A stretch of DNA of 64,000 nt from Galerina marginata. Taxonomy: Eukaryota > Basidiomycota > Agaricomycetes > Agaricales > Galerinaceae. Where the stretch lies: positions 558,001 through 622,000 of the forward strand of contig JAECYW010000024.1 in assembly GCA_023014335.1 (NCBI GenBank), read 5' to 3'. How positions within the stretch are numbered: the first letter of the stretch is position 1; every line of letters starts with the position of its first letter. Below, in pieces: positions 46,060 through 57,377 of the stretch. Below the pieces are notes generated by a model. It saw only the letters and a list, made by a program, of their open reading frames with translations. It was not told the DNA's origin and made no database searches. Both the position numbers and the translations under genes were made by a program.

Positions 46060-47390
46060 GCGTGTAATTAGTCACGTGATCTGAAGCGTGACGACAGAGA
46101 TGCACCTCGTTGCCGATGGTATCGGTGGTGGTCTCCTTGGAAAAGCTAATAAAATGCTGCAGAGGGCTATCCCGGTGCAAACACTTTGGTGGACTGCTAT
46201 TAAGAGCGAAGCCGAGACATAACTATAAGAAGGAAGGCGGTAGAGTGCGGTTTGAGAGATGGAAGCGGGACGTTGATGCTATCAAATGGATGAAGACGTT
46301 AGGCATAGAGTGAGTGCAAAAAAGTGACGACCTACGTATAAAGCGACGCGCGGAAAAAATATGTAAATGCCATCTACTGGTCCAAGACTGAATAAGATTC
46401 TAAAAAGTGAGGTCACTTTGGTTGCTTAATTTATAAACCAACGACTTACTCATCCAGACCTTCTCTCCGAGGCCTGTGTTTAGATCCTTCTGTTCTTCGG
46501 CGTTCCTGAGTTTAACAGCGTCTCTGGATAAATTTGAAGGAGTTCGGCGTGCCTGAACTTTCATCGACGCGAAGGGCGGAAGCAGAGACGATGGATCATT
46601 GCAGAGGGTTATCCCGGTGCAAATACCACATTGAAGACCGACGCTAGTCTCCTGAATCCATTTGAGAGACTGGGACAGAAAGCTTTGGACTGTCTTGGTG
46701 GAAAAAAGGGCAGAACGACGCAGGAGCGAAAGGCCAAGTCGACGCCATGGGCAGATATCAGAATGCTGCAGAGGGCTATCCCGGTGCAGCAATGCCAATA
46801 AAGTGCCGTGATACCGAAGCCGGAATGGCTGACAAGGAACGAGAGAAAAAAGAAAAGCTGGAGACGACGTTCAGCGACGGAGAAACATGCAACACGCTGA
46901 CTGCCAGTGGGAACATGTACCCAGTTGGAAGCAGAGATCTATACAGGTGTAGAAGGCAGCGTAGAGAATAGAGAAATAATACAGAGAACCTGCAAAGGGC
47001 AATCCCGACACAGGTCCAGCAAAGACGATGTCGGATGGAAGTGTGGTACATATTGGTGCAATGGTGTGTGATTGGTGTGCGAGTCGACAACAAGAGCCAG
47101 CGTGTTTGGCAGAGGAGGTTGAACCAAATAACGTACCTCGCTCTTTCCAGCGTGATCGTCTTAGACTGATCTTGCGTTCTCGCTTCGATGCGAATGTCTA
47201 CTTTCTCTGGCCACCCTTCAAAGCACAGCGTTCAGCGGCGATGTTCAACAAGACATTTCTCGGGAAGCCCTTGAAAGTCGCGTTTTATTCGCAACTTACA
47301 TTTTAGAATCTACCATACTCAACACAAATCTTTTCGAACTTGAAGGCTGTTAAATTTAGCTGCTCACGACAATGAGGTGGGTTGTGAATT
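46060..47390. repeat. Repeat block, copy 2 (first copy at 9.3-10.5 kb)
   Basis: Collinear with 9259-10506. The TGCAGAGGGCTATCCCGGTG word lies at 46158, 46600, 46767 and 46991 (the last diverged), with spacings of 442, 167 and 224 bp against 454, 157 and 207 bp in copy 1. Flanking text such as AAGCGAAGCCGAGA, AGTTCGGCGTGCCTGAACTT and GTTTGGCAGAGGAGGTTG is shared. The minus frame 46798-46400 is open in this copy. Confidence 0.7.
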
Positions 47391-50208
47391 TTTCGTTCTT
47401 TTTATCTGAGTATTTATATATAATATTATATTGGACAGGGCGACGAAGATGTCGTTAGAAAGTCTGTATATCCTAAATCATTGAAGAAGTCGGTTCGATA
47501 GGAGTCTAGTTGTGGGACATCTTCGAGAGCCTGTCTGTAATGAGATGGACCCTCGCCCACACCCACGTTGTCGACCCTCAGTGAGGTTTGACACTTGCCC
47601 CTCTCAACCGTATTGTAGCTCGCATGACAGCTTCTGCTCGCGCTGGTGCATTCAAACCCCATTGTCAATTCGTCATAGTCCCGCCAAGAGGGACAGTCGT
47701 GACCCGGCTCACAGGGTCTCTGTGGCTGTAACCGGCCCCGGGGCCGCGCCCCTTGCGCTGTCGCACTTATGCATATTCGTCTGCAAAGCAGATATGACGG
47801 CGCTGATCAGGACGCTGAATGAGCTACCTTTGAGCAAAGAAGAGTGGGCTGGGAAGAGTCCGAAGGAGAAGAGGCGGAGTGCTGGAGAGCAGGCTGTGGC
47901 TGGGACAGCTGGGAAAGTGGATATGGAGGTTAAGAAGGAGGACGGTGGTGATGAGGACGTGGACGAGGACGATGCAATGGAGGAGGAGGAGGAGGAGCCG
48001 GAACAGACGCGGGTGGGTGTGTACGCGACCGTGAAGGAGAAGGCGACCGGAGGCGAGAAGGAACGCGTAGAAGTTGCAGCTGCGAATGAGCGGCTGATTT
48101 CATACGAGCAAGAAGGCTCCCCGGATAATGTGTTGTTGTCAAGCTGGATAGGCGGAATCGAGCGGAGAGGTTGGGCGGAATGTCCGCTGTCAATGTCACT
48201 GCGCCTTTGCTTCAAATGCTCTCAGCTGTAGACCCCGTCATTCGCAACCTCCGCCCTAACCTCCTGGCCCTTGCAAAACGCCCCCCGCCGATCCCATTAT
48301 TCCAATTTTTTACCTCATCGAGGCACAGCGGCGCCCGCGCGAGGATTTAGAAAGGGTGGCGGCAGTAACGAATTTGCAGCCACGACGAGATCAGTTTCGA
48401 ATCGACATGTCGGGCGACTCCTTGACGCGCTCGGACCTGATACATGTGTGAGTCTGGGTATTTTTTTCTTCTTCAGACAACTGTATTGACTGTATCGCAA
48501 TCGCTCTAGAACGTATGCTCAGCTGCATTATTAGGACGGCCATCTGACGCGTCCAAGAAGGCCTTCAAAAGTGGCTCAGTCACTCTGCCGGATGCTATCG
48601 TCCTCCGTGTATAAAGAGTTTATTTTTTCTTTCGGCTCCAAGTTTGAGATGGACAAGATCCAAGCTCTGATTATGCTCCAATCATTTCACCGGCATGCCC
48701 CCGATCTCCGACTGCATCCTTATCTGTTATGGTCGCTGAGTTCGTAGAGCCAATCAACCCATTCTACCCCTCGGAATACCTACGCATCTTATTGCCCTCT
48801 TCCCCTCTTTCAAGCCAAATTTTAAAGAGAAAGCTGGAGACCCACTGCATGCAGCTACAGAGCATTTCCTCCACCAGATCATCCCGGACGGTCCGAAATT
48901 CGCTCAGTCGATCATACAGAATGCCTCCAAAACCAAAGCCTGGCTTCCCGAGGATCGCAAGGGACCAACCACGTGGGTTAAACAAAACCTTAGGGAACAA
49001 CTGGTCCTGCTGGAAGTCCTTTTTTAAATGCTGTGGGGGTACGCTTCATGCAGTGGCCCGTTAGTGGTAACCATTTTCGAAGCAGTCTACAGCAACAGTT
49101 TTGGCTCGGCGCAGGAAAGCCACACTTGGCTGCTCAACGAAGACAGCAGCCAGCTCCAGCAGGATTGCGCAGCCATTTGGATTCTAACCATCGTCATGGT
49201 GCTGGGAATTGAAACCATCGGCGAGCCTAACACGATTGAGCCCTCAGATTCTCAAATTCTTCCCACAAGGACATGCATTATTCAGCGCCGGAAAGTTTGA
49301 GGCGCCTTCATGATGCTGTTATGTTGCATGCGAACAGTCAGTACGTGTGCACGTAGCTGACATGGACCTACGTTTCGTCGGTCCCTTGCCTATAGAAGCA
49401 GTATGGGTACTTTGTGCCCTTATTACGCCTCTTTCAAGCTCGCAGCCATCGCCACCGACATCATCAGCCATCTCTCCAACCTCGAGGCGACCGTTGCGTC
49501 TCTAGTACACCTCATCCAAAACGAAGAGCTTGCACTTCGTAAGGAGGAGGCGAATGGGCACCGAAGCCCCCTCCTATGCTGTTAATGCCGCCCGGGGGAT
49601 CCTTGTGACGTGGAAGGAGCGTTGGGACCCCAACCCGCCTTTTGCTTTCATGGGTTGTCCGGTTTTTGGACACGCTTTGGCGGCATGCGGTTTCACAAAG
49701 CCGTCCACGACCCCCTGTAGAAGGGCAAGAGTTATAGGAGCGGATCGTCTCCTTGGCCTGCGAGGCCAAGCCAGTCGAACTAGGAGGAGGGAAAATGTGG
49801 TAAGCTGGGCCAACCAATCCTCGCTTCAGCCTGAGGCCCCAAACTTCCTGCAACGTATTTACTCCCTTCGCATCACTGGCACCGTTACCCCAAATTTGAT
49901 ATAATGACTTGACTCTATAACCATCTAGACCTTTTCGTAGGTTGGGTACGGCCCCAGCCCCCGCGTCTTAGTAAATAGTTTGCTTGTCACACGACAATCC
50001 AGAAATTTTTTCATAAAAGATGGCGATGGCTGTGAGGAAGAAGTCCTGGCTTGCGTTCCGGGCCGAATATGGACGCCCATCGTGTCTGATCTGATAGGTC
50101 AATTAAACTCTGTTGATCAACATTGGGCTCGCATCAACGTGACTCGTATAAAAGGGTTTCAGACTCACCTTCTACACTTATCTTTTGCATTCGACCCCAC
50201 ACGGCATA
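47391..50208. other. No recognised gene; acidic ORF and scattered gene-like debris
   Basis: The 47512-48231 plus frame has a Glu/Asp-rich stretch (near 47940-48000), but the start region looks like non-coding translation. 48780-49030 reads PLHAATEHFLHQIIPDGPKF and KAWLPEDRKGPTTWVKQNLR in one frame, with the look of a decayed gene I cannot name. Frames around 49510-49900 exist on both strands without a domain. Confidence 0.35.
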
Positions 50209-51663
50209 ATGACTATATCTATTCGTAAGCTCCAGCCTTTTCTTTCAGTTCTATTGTAGCTGATCATTGAAACAGGAGAGAATTGTCCTGAAGGCGCTCT
50301 TCCTCCTGGCGAACGCAGCTACAAGGTACAGCTCGCGGATGCTTGGAAATTCAAGAATAACCCTGATCTGCTCGTTCGGGTGGTCGTGAGTGAACTAATT
50401 TTTGTCTGCTATTTATACCGACTTGGAAGCAGGACTTCCTTCGGTCACTTTCAGAAACATATTATAACATCGACGACCCTCCGAGCATCCAACTTGGAGC
50501 TGAAGAAACTATCCAAAATGAGGTATGATTCAACACCTCCACCTTTTCTCTGTGCCGGCACCCTGACACCTCTACTCAGATCCTTGCGAAGTACCCTGAT
50601 AGCTTCTCGGGGCAGGACCGTGACAGAAACATTTACCTGACTATGCGTCTCACACGAATGCACCACAACAACTTACGGCACAGATTGAGAGATAGCATCA
50701 AAGTAGGTCAAAGCCTTCTCAATATCTAATTACTGCACATATTTATCCTTCCCCAAGCGGTCCCGTTCCGACCTGTCAGACTCGGACGCAGGTGAATCAT
50801 TGGACTCAAACGCGGACGAGTTAAATGTCCCCGCAAGAAAAAAACACCGCCCAGAGGACCAAGCGGTCAGCCGCCCATCTACGAAGCTTCAGGCAAACAA
50901 CCGTTCTAAGCGAGCCATCAATGCAGCAACAAGAGGCGGTCCCGCTTCCAACAGCCACCATACCCATGTCCCACCACCAGCCTCGTCAAAGAGTGTAGCA
51001 CCCCTTCCTTTTAACAACCCTCAGGTGCCATCAAAGCAAATCCAGCATGGATCCCTGCCAGCTACATCTGGACGCAAAGGCCACCACGTAGTGGGTAAGG
51101 TCAATTCTCAAAACCTCAACAGTGCCACTCAAATGAGGTCGATATCCGAGCGAACAAAACAGCCGGCTCCACCCACTGGGATTACCCACATTCCTTCCCA
51201 CTGTGACAATGCAACACAAACGTACGGCAAGCCAGTCTGGGTCCTACCACTACCTCCGTCGCAAAGGACTCTTGCAAGCCCAGCCTCTTACTGTAGCAAA
51301 GCAATTCAAACACGGTCAAATGCGAGCCCTCCTATGCAAGAAAGCAGTGTTATGGCACCCAAGGTAACAACTGACATGCGGACATCTTTTCCTTCTGCCA
51401 GGTCCACCAATCCCTGCTTTATGGAGCTCTTCCTATCAGCCTGTGGGCCAAAATTTTCTGCTCTCGCACCAGCCATTTGCTCCTTCGGGGTTCAAAACAA
51501 GATAGAGGTTCTGTGCATGGCAACTTGGCCCTTAGACAGGATCACTGCATTCCTAACCGACATTGTCAACTCAGCAGCTACATCAATCCACCTAAGTCGA
51601 CACGACATAGACAAGCTTGCCTGGTGTTTGAAGACATATTCTCTGAGGCAACAGACTATGTAG
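50209..51663 (+). CDS. Unrecognised five-exon gene, 414 aa
   Basis: Exons at 50209-50224, 50276-50385, 50433-50522, 50580-50702 and 50758-51663 join with consistent phase through four 47-57 bp GT-AG introns, so this is very likely a real gene. The N-terminal part (about 112 residues) is helical-looking and charged (YKVQLADAWKFKNNPDLLVR, IYLTMRLTRMHHNNLRHRLR). A long Ser/Pro/Gln-rich disordered middle begins RSRSDLSDSDAGE and includes a basic patch (RKKHRP) that could act as a nuclear signal. The C-terminus (FMELFLSACGPKFSALAPAI to LDRITAFLTDIVNSA and HDIDKLAWCLKTY) looks like a small helical domain seen at the ends of other Agaricomycete proteins; that comparison is from memory. The function is unknown. 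The very short first exon is the least certain part. Confidence 0.65.
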
Positions 51664-51899
51664 AACAAACTGGGCGGTTAAATCACATTGATGAAAGAGA
51701 CACTGTAAGAATTTAGAGTGGTAGCTACCACTTATATAATATACTATAGGCAAATGCCTGCACACCCATTTGGTTCTAGCCAAGGTTGTCAATGATATGA
51801 AATGGCTGTGGCAAATGATATGAAACCTGTGTTATAGGCTGCCTACTACTATGTTATTCCTGTGTCATTGCCCCCTTGATCTATGTCAATGTCCTAGCC

Positions 51900-52500
51900 A
51901 TGTCAATGCTTCCAGGGAGATATTTCTTTGGTTGCCTAGGGTTATGTTTTAGCTATGTTAATGCTCCCCAAGCGGATATTTCTTTGGTTGCTTAGGGATA
52001 TGTTTTAGATATGTTAATGCCCCCAGGGGGATATTTTAATGCCTGCCTAGGGATATGTTTAAGATATGTTAATGCCCCCAGGGCGATATTTTAATGCCTG
52101 CCTAGCTTCGTGTTTTTGCGATGTTAATGCTCCCAGGGCGATATTTTATTGCCTGCCTAGGGATATGTTTAAGATATGTTAATGCCCCCAGGGGGATATT
52201 TTAATGCCTGCCTAGCTTCGTGTTTTTGCGATGTTAATGCTCCCAGGGCGATATTTTATTGCCTGCCTAGGGATATGTTTAAGATATGTTAATGCCCCCA
52301 GGGCGATATTTTAATGCCTGCCTAGCTTCGTGTTTTTGCGATGTTAATGCTCCCAGGGCGATATTTTAATCCTTGCCTAGGGATATGTTTTTGCCATGTT
52401 AATGCACCCAGGGAGATATTTTATTGCCTATTTAGCTTCGTGTTTTTGCCATGTTAATGCACCCAAGGCGATATTTTATTCCTTGGCTAGCTATGTTAAT
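51900..52500. repeat. 55 bp minisatellite, about 11 units, alternating two variants
   Basis: Units of the form ATGTTAATGCCCCCAGGGCG followed by ATATTTTAATGCCTGCCTAG. The last 15 bases alternate between GGATATGTTTAAGAT and CTTCGTGTTTTTGCG in the central part, giving a 110 bp higher-order period. The ends are more diverged (TTTCTTTGGTTG variants on the left). The array starts about 240 bp after the 414 aa gene. 51664-51899 and 52501-52865 hold nothing else recognised. Confidence 0.85.
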
Positions 52501-52865
52501 TTCCCTAAGTCATGTTTAAAGATCTTATCTTATCTTATCGAAGTTTCCGTATGCACAGGTGGAACGATTATTGTATTGAGGGCTACCTAAGTTTATCTAC
52601 TACTGGGCATAAACTATCTATCAGTCTAAACTATCTATCAGTCTAAAAAAGCGTCATCTATATTCGGAAATCTAAGAGGCAGCAGGCAATGTGTTGAATA
52701 GGCATGGGACAGTGTGCGAATAAGTCAACCAAACGGCATGGGAGGGTGACAGGCATAAGTGGAAGGACTTGCGGTGCTTGAAGGACGTGGGTGACTTAGT
52801 TTGAACGACGGCGGCTGAGTGTGGCGATAATCAAAAAAGGACCAATAGAATTGAAGGAAGAAAAC

Positions 52866-55370
52866 CTACGTTTTCCTCACTGAGATTTCGCCTTCAGTCG
52901 CACGAGCACGTTTTCGGGGTACGGATACCACGGAAGGCGCGTCTTTGTTCAGTTCTTGGATAACCCACGAGAGGTCGTCGACGAGGGCCCAGGCCTCCGC
53001 GTCACGCTCAGCATTCTGCGCTTTAACCCACCAGGAAAGGCTAACGACCACCACGTATATGCCCGCCGTGCCGCCCTTTCTCAATGCCTGCAAGCTCTCA
53101 CCTTGCGGAATGCCTCGCACGAGCTGTCCACCTAGGTTCCGCCAAGCTGGCTGCATTGCCATCCACCACTCCTTGAAGAGTTTTCCATACGAGCTGACCT
53201 GGAGGGTAGGCACAACGTCCTTCTTCTTACTCCTGATCCAATCGGAGACTTGTTGCGGCCGCTGCTTTGTGGATAGATTCTGTACTCGTAATCAGGTATT
53301 TTCAATAGAACAAGGAAGGAAAGGCTTACCCCTGCCGGAGGTCCGTGTTTCTCGAATTCAACGAGCCTAGTCACCAAGTTCTGCCAGGCTACGTCGTCGG
53401 AAACTCCACGAAGGTACGCTATCATATGCGCAAGCCATGGCGGTAAATCTTCGTCGGTACGAGGTAGCGAAGACGGCAAAGCGGCTGGGTTTGTGTCTTG
53501 CATCATCCCATCTTGGGTTTCCTCGACGGCGGTTGCGTCCTGCATCGCAACGTCGGGTTTGTCGACCACGGTTACATCATCTCCGCCTCCAATGCCGAAG
53601 GAGGAGGAAGAGAGAGCAGCGGAGTTTGTTGTGGAGTCGCAGCCGGCGCCAGTCAAAGTGTTAGAAGGAGAGTCGACATTACTGGTGAGTTTGGAAGTGA
53701 CTGAGGGTGTAGTTGGTGAAGCGGGTGCAGAAATGCCAGGAGCAGGTTTCTCGACGATGGCGGATTGCGTTTCGGTCACAGTAAGTTTCTCCAGCGGACT
53801 AGGCGCTGGCTGCAAAGCCGGTGCTGGTGACGTCTCAGTGTTGTTGCCGTCCGCAGGTTGTGGAGGATCGATGGCATCAGAAGGAGTAGCAACTGAATCG
53901 GGAGTTGAAAGTTCGCTGAAGGGAAATGTGAGTGGGGAGTCACATAGGTCACAACGCGAATCTCACCTCGAATCTTTGTTGATTCGGTTGTCTGAACCCT
54001 TCTTCATCGTCGACGCTGGACGTTTCCGCCCATTCACTCCTTCCGATCGTCCAGCAATTGGGTCATCGGACAACGGATACTTCTCCTTTACTACGGCAAG
54101 TAGTCTTTGGAGCTCCTCCATATTCTTCTTCTTATTTTCGAGGTATTCGCACTGCTTCGGCCTTTCTGTCTCCTCACTATCTTCCACGCGGCTCTGCTCA
54201 TCTCTTTTCTCAACCTTGTCCCCGCCGACGTCGTCACCAGGACTAAGCTGCTTATCATCAGCTTCATCTTCCTCGTCTTTCACAAGGCTTCGAGCGGCGC
54301 AATCCTCGGCAGCTGGCGCTCGGGTGAGTTGTTATCGATAACGGATTCTGACGTTAGTACTTACAAAAAGAGGCCTGAAGAAACCTCTCAAAAGAGAGAA
54401 GTTTTTCTTTGTACTCGTTTTTTCCAAGGAATTTCTCGTAATTGTCTCCACCTTTCGTCTTTCCGGTATGTGATCTATTCAACTGTGAGCTTCACTTATG
54501 AATAACCGACAAATATTACGACTAACAGATAAGTCATAATCATCCCATCTTGATCAGGAGCCGGACCGCCCGCCAGGATCGTGACTTGCCATCCCGTTTG
54601 CTCCTTGATGGAAGCACCAATTGCCGCAAGAGTGTGTGGAAGTTTATCGATCGCACTGAAACAGACGTGAGTTAGTCGTATTTTGCCCTCAACCCACGAT
54701 AGTTAACTGACTTCTGATATGCGACGTTCGCTTCCATAGCCGAGTCAGTTGGGAATGGGCTCTCCGATTTGCGAGCGATTCGGTATTCTTCACATTTTTT
54801 CTTCATCTCTTCCGTTTCATTTTTGAACTTGTCCCTCATAAATTCGACCATAATTGTGAATCGTTTCTTTGCCGGTTTCTCCGTTGGGTGCTCGGACTTC
54901 CAGTCCTTCTTGTATTTCTCCCATTCTTGGTCAACATATGGTTTCCATTTTGTGTCATACGTCAATGCATGATACGCCTGCCAGTCTTGAAGCATCTTTG
55001 CCTTGGGTTTAATCTTCAGAATACCGCCCCGGACTGCCGTGTCGGACGACAGGCTACGCGTATTATTATGAAACCATTCTCTTACACGCTATGTAAGTTT
55101 GTCAACCACCGCTTACAATAAAAGTTGTAAAGCCCGTACCTGATCATATCTTTCACGTTTTTTCTTTGCAGCAAGCTCAGCACTACCAGCCTCTGCAATC
55201 TCGAGATTGGTGGTCGGCTGGACGGGCCACTTCTCACGAAACTCCTTGAAGACACCAACGCAATATTCCCTCAAAGCCGCGATTCCTTTCTGTTTAGCTT
55301 CAATAAATCCAGATTTACGTGACTCCAGCCATTCCTTTTGTTCTGGCGTGGTCCAAGTCGGGCGTGTCAT
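52866..55370 (-). CDS. Hypothetical protein of a widespread Agaricomycete family
   Basis: Multi-exon minus-strand gene from MTRPTWTTPEQKEWLESRKS at 55370 to SVRKT and stop at 52866. Blocks in order are VFKEFREKWP, KKKRERYDQ joined in phase across an intron to RVREWFHNNTRS, MVEFMRDKFKNETEEMKKKC, ALTYDTKWKPYV, a degenerate-looking region with QTGWQVTILAGGPAPDQDGM, an acidic/basic linker (53963-54283), a Ser/Thr/Pro-rich stretch (53815-53500), then PPWLAHMIAYLRGVSDDVAW, LVEFEKHGPPAG and, after an intron, DWIRSKKKDVVPTL, FKEWWMAMQPAWRNLGGQL, GGTAGIYVVVVSLSWWVKAQ. This layout is familiar from large families of unknown function in mushroom genomes, often near transposons; that link is recollection, not shown here. 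No broken frame was noticed, but not every junction was resolved. Confidence 0.62.
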
Positions 55371-55608
55371 GATTCTTCGACGCAGGGAGGATGTTATGCG
55401 AGAGTAGGAGGAGTAATGCAGTTACGTGGCTTCGAGCCAAACCCTAGGTTTTTTTATGTAAAATGCATATTGCCTGATCGCACTTTATTTGCTTTTTCAG
55501 CCAATGTTTGAACCCCGAAACCCATAATTTTGAAGACAAACAAACATCATTGCTCGTTTTTTTTCCCCTCTCCTTTCTTCCTTGGTTTGCAATGAGACGG
55601 AAAGGTGA

Positions 55609-56563
55609 ATGTCGTTCACTGGCTTTCGCCCTTCAACCACTAACATGTATACAGACCTCCTGATGACTCCATCCAAAGCCCGTGAGAGCACTACTTCGCC
55701 ACCACCAATCAACCGAGCTACCAGGCCGCAAACGATTCCAACAACCTCTGCTAATCTTCCGCAGGACCGCGTGGAAGAGTCTCGCACGACTTCTCCTCGT
55801 TTTATACCAGTGTTAGTCGATTCCGACGACCTTGACCAACTTCGTGAAGCCTTTCGTCTCCTGGGCTTGCCAGCTCATCCCCAACCCGTGCCTGAGTTTC
55901 GAGACACTGCTGTTATTGAGACGCAGAACCTTCAAGCACTTCTGCGCCACCTCCGTCACTCGAATGCCGCCCAGCACACTCAGTCCGAGGTCCAAGATGC
56001 TTGCCTCGACGGGAGCGACCCTATTCAGAACCCAACCTCGGCATTCTCGGGTCTGTCAGCCTCATCTCCCAGTCCAGCTGCAAGCGCCGCCACAGAGGTC
56101 CCAAGACTCTCCAACATTCATTTGTCGGCCAGCGCTTCTCCAGGACGCCCGCCAGCTTTACAAACTGCCCCGCTCGTGACAGCATCGACGACCCATGGCC
56201 TCAGTCGTCCACTCGGGGTACGAACCGCTCCGAGTTCCGGTTCTTTTCCATCCGCTCTGACCTCTCCAAAAAAAATGAAATACTATGTTATCATTGCCGG
56301 CAAATGCGCTGGGATTTATTATGACGAATGGTAAGGCTGTTCTTCTCATTTGACTGCTTTTCTTTCTTGCTCACCTCACACTTTCAAGGGAAAATGTTAA
56401 AGATCTCATACACCAAGTTCCCGGAGCCGTTCATAAGTCATTTTCGACTTATGAACAGGCCGAACAGTACTATCTCAATGCTAAAATGCTGGGTAGAGTT
56501 AAGTGCATTAGGAACCCAGGTGACGATGAGATTTACGGTCCGAGGGAAAACGCGATTCAGTAG
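55609..56563 (+). CDS. Protein with C-terminal viroplasmin / RNase H1 N-terminal-like domain
   Basis: Two exons, 55609-56330 and 56389-56563, joined by a 58 bp GT-AG intron in phase, give 298 aa. The first 220 residues are Ser/Thr/Pro-rich and probably disordered, with a short helix (DLDQLREAFRLLGLP). The C-terminus reads KMKYYVIIAGKCAGIYYDEW, then across the splice ENVKDLIHQVPGAVHKSF and YEQAEQYYLNAK. That is the pattern of the RNase H1 N-terminal (viroplasmin-like, PF01693) domain, which binds RNA/DNA hybrid or double-stranded RNA. No RNase H catalytic domain follows. The function is unknown; a role in nucleic-acid binding is inferred. Confidence 0.7.
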
Positions 56564-57377
56564 TTTAGTTATTTCTTGAAGGATTTATGAGTCCGTACGT
56601 CAGTAGTTTGATTTTACCCGTAATCGCCCCGTAGTAGCTGTACCAATGCCTTGTATTGTTCCATACATCGCTATGAATGAATTGGCTTCTCGCGTGGATA
56701 TCTGACGCCGCGGATTCTAGTTGAAACTATTATCCTTGAGCTTGATTTGATATTGTACTTACCACCAACCTCCTTTTCCATCGAGGAATTATATACCGAA
56801 CCGCTGCTGCTTCAAGTAACTTCACTGAAAAGTTGGAGATGACAATACAGACTCTAAAGTCCTCAATCAGTTTGTTAAGCTAGACTGGGATCCGTGTTGG
56901 AAACAATAACAGATTTGAATGCTCCGAGTCTGGTATACTCGGAGCTACATTTCAACTTGTGAGCTGCACAAGTACTGGATTACTGAGTTTGGATCGTGCC
57001 ATGCAGTAAGGCACAGTGAAAATGTCAAGTAGATATGAACAACGGCTAGGCTCACCGCTCGACCAATTAATAATTCTACGGCGTTCCAGATTCTCGAGCT
57101 CTCTAGTGATCTAAATAGCGCCCCGAACCTCAAGTACTTGCATGACGCTCAACACTCACAAGTAACACTGTCAAGATTTGGCCATATTCTCTGTACAATG
57201 AGTCTAGTCTAGGAAGCAAACTTACATTTTTATTTCCTCTTGTACTCTGAATCTGCACCGCCCAAGAGACCAGGTTCATGCATGCCGTGCACCGGCCCGG
57301 TACCTGTACGTGTTTTTGGCCGCATTCTGTGTCTTTCCTTACCATACGTATCTCATTCCCATCTCCCATGTAGCTTC
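56564..57377. other. Upstream region of the KDZ gene, no recognised gene
   Basis: Short frames only. AT-rich segments at 56740-56900. It may hold the KDZ element's 5' terminus, but no inverted repeat was found. Confidence 0.35.

Noticed and set aside
47512..48231. Plus-strand 239-codon acidic frame as a gene
   Set aside because: The first third looks like translated non-coding DNA and no domain or splice pattern was found; it is kept only as a note in the intergenic entry.
51900..52500. Regularly spaced repeats resembling a CRISPR array
   Set aside because: Units are tandem without unique spacers and the genome is fungal; it is a minisatellite.
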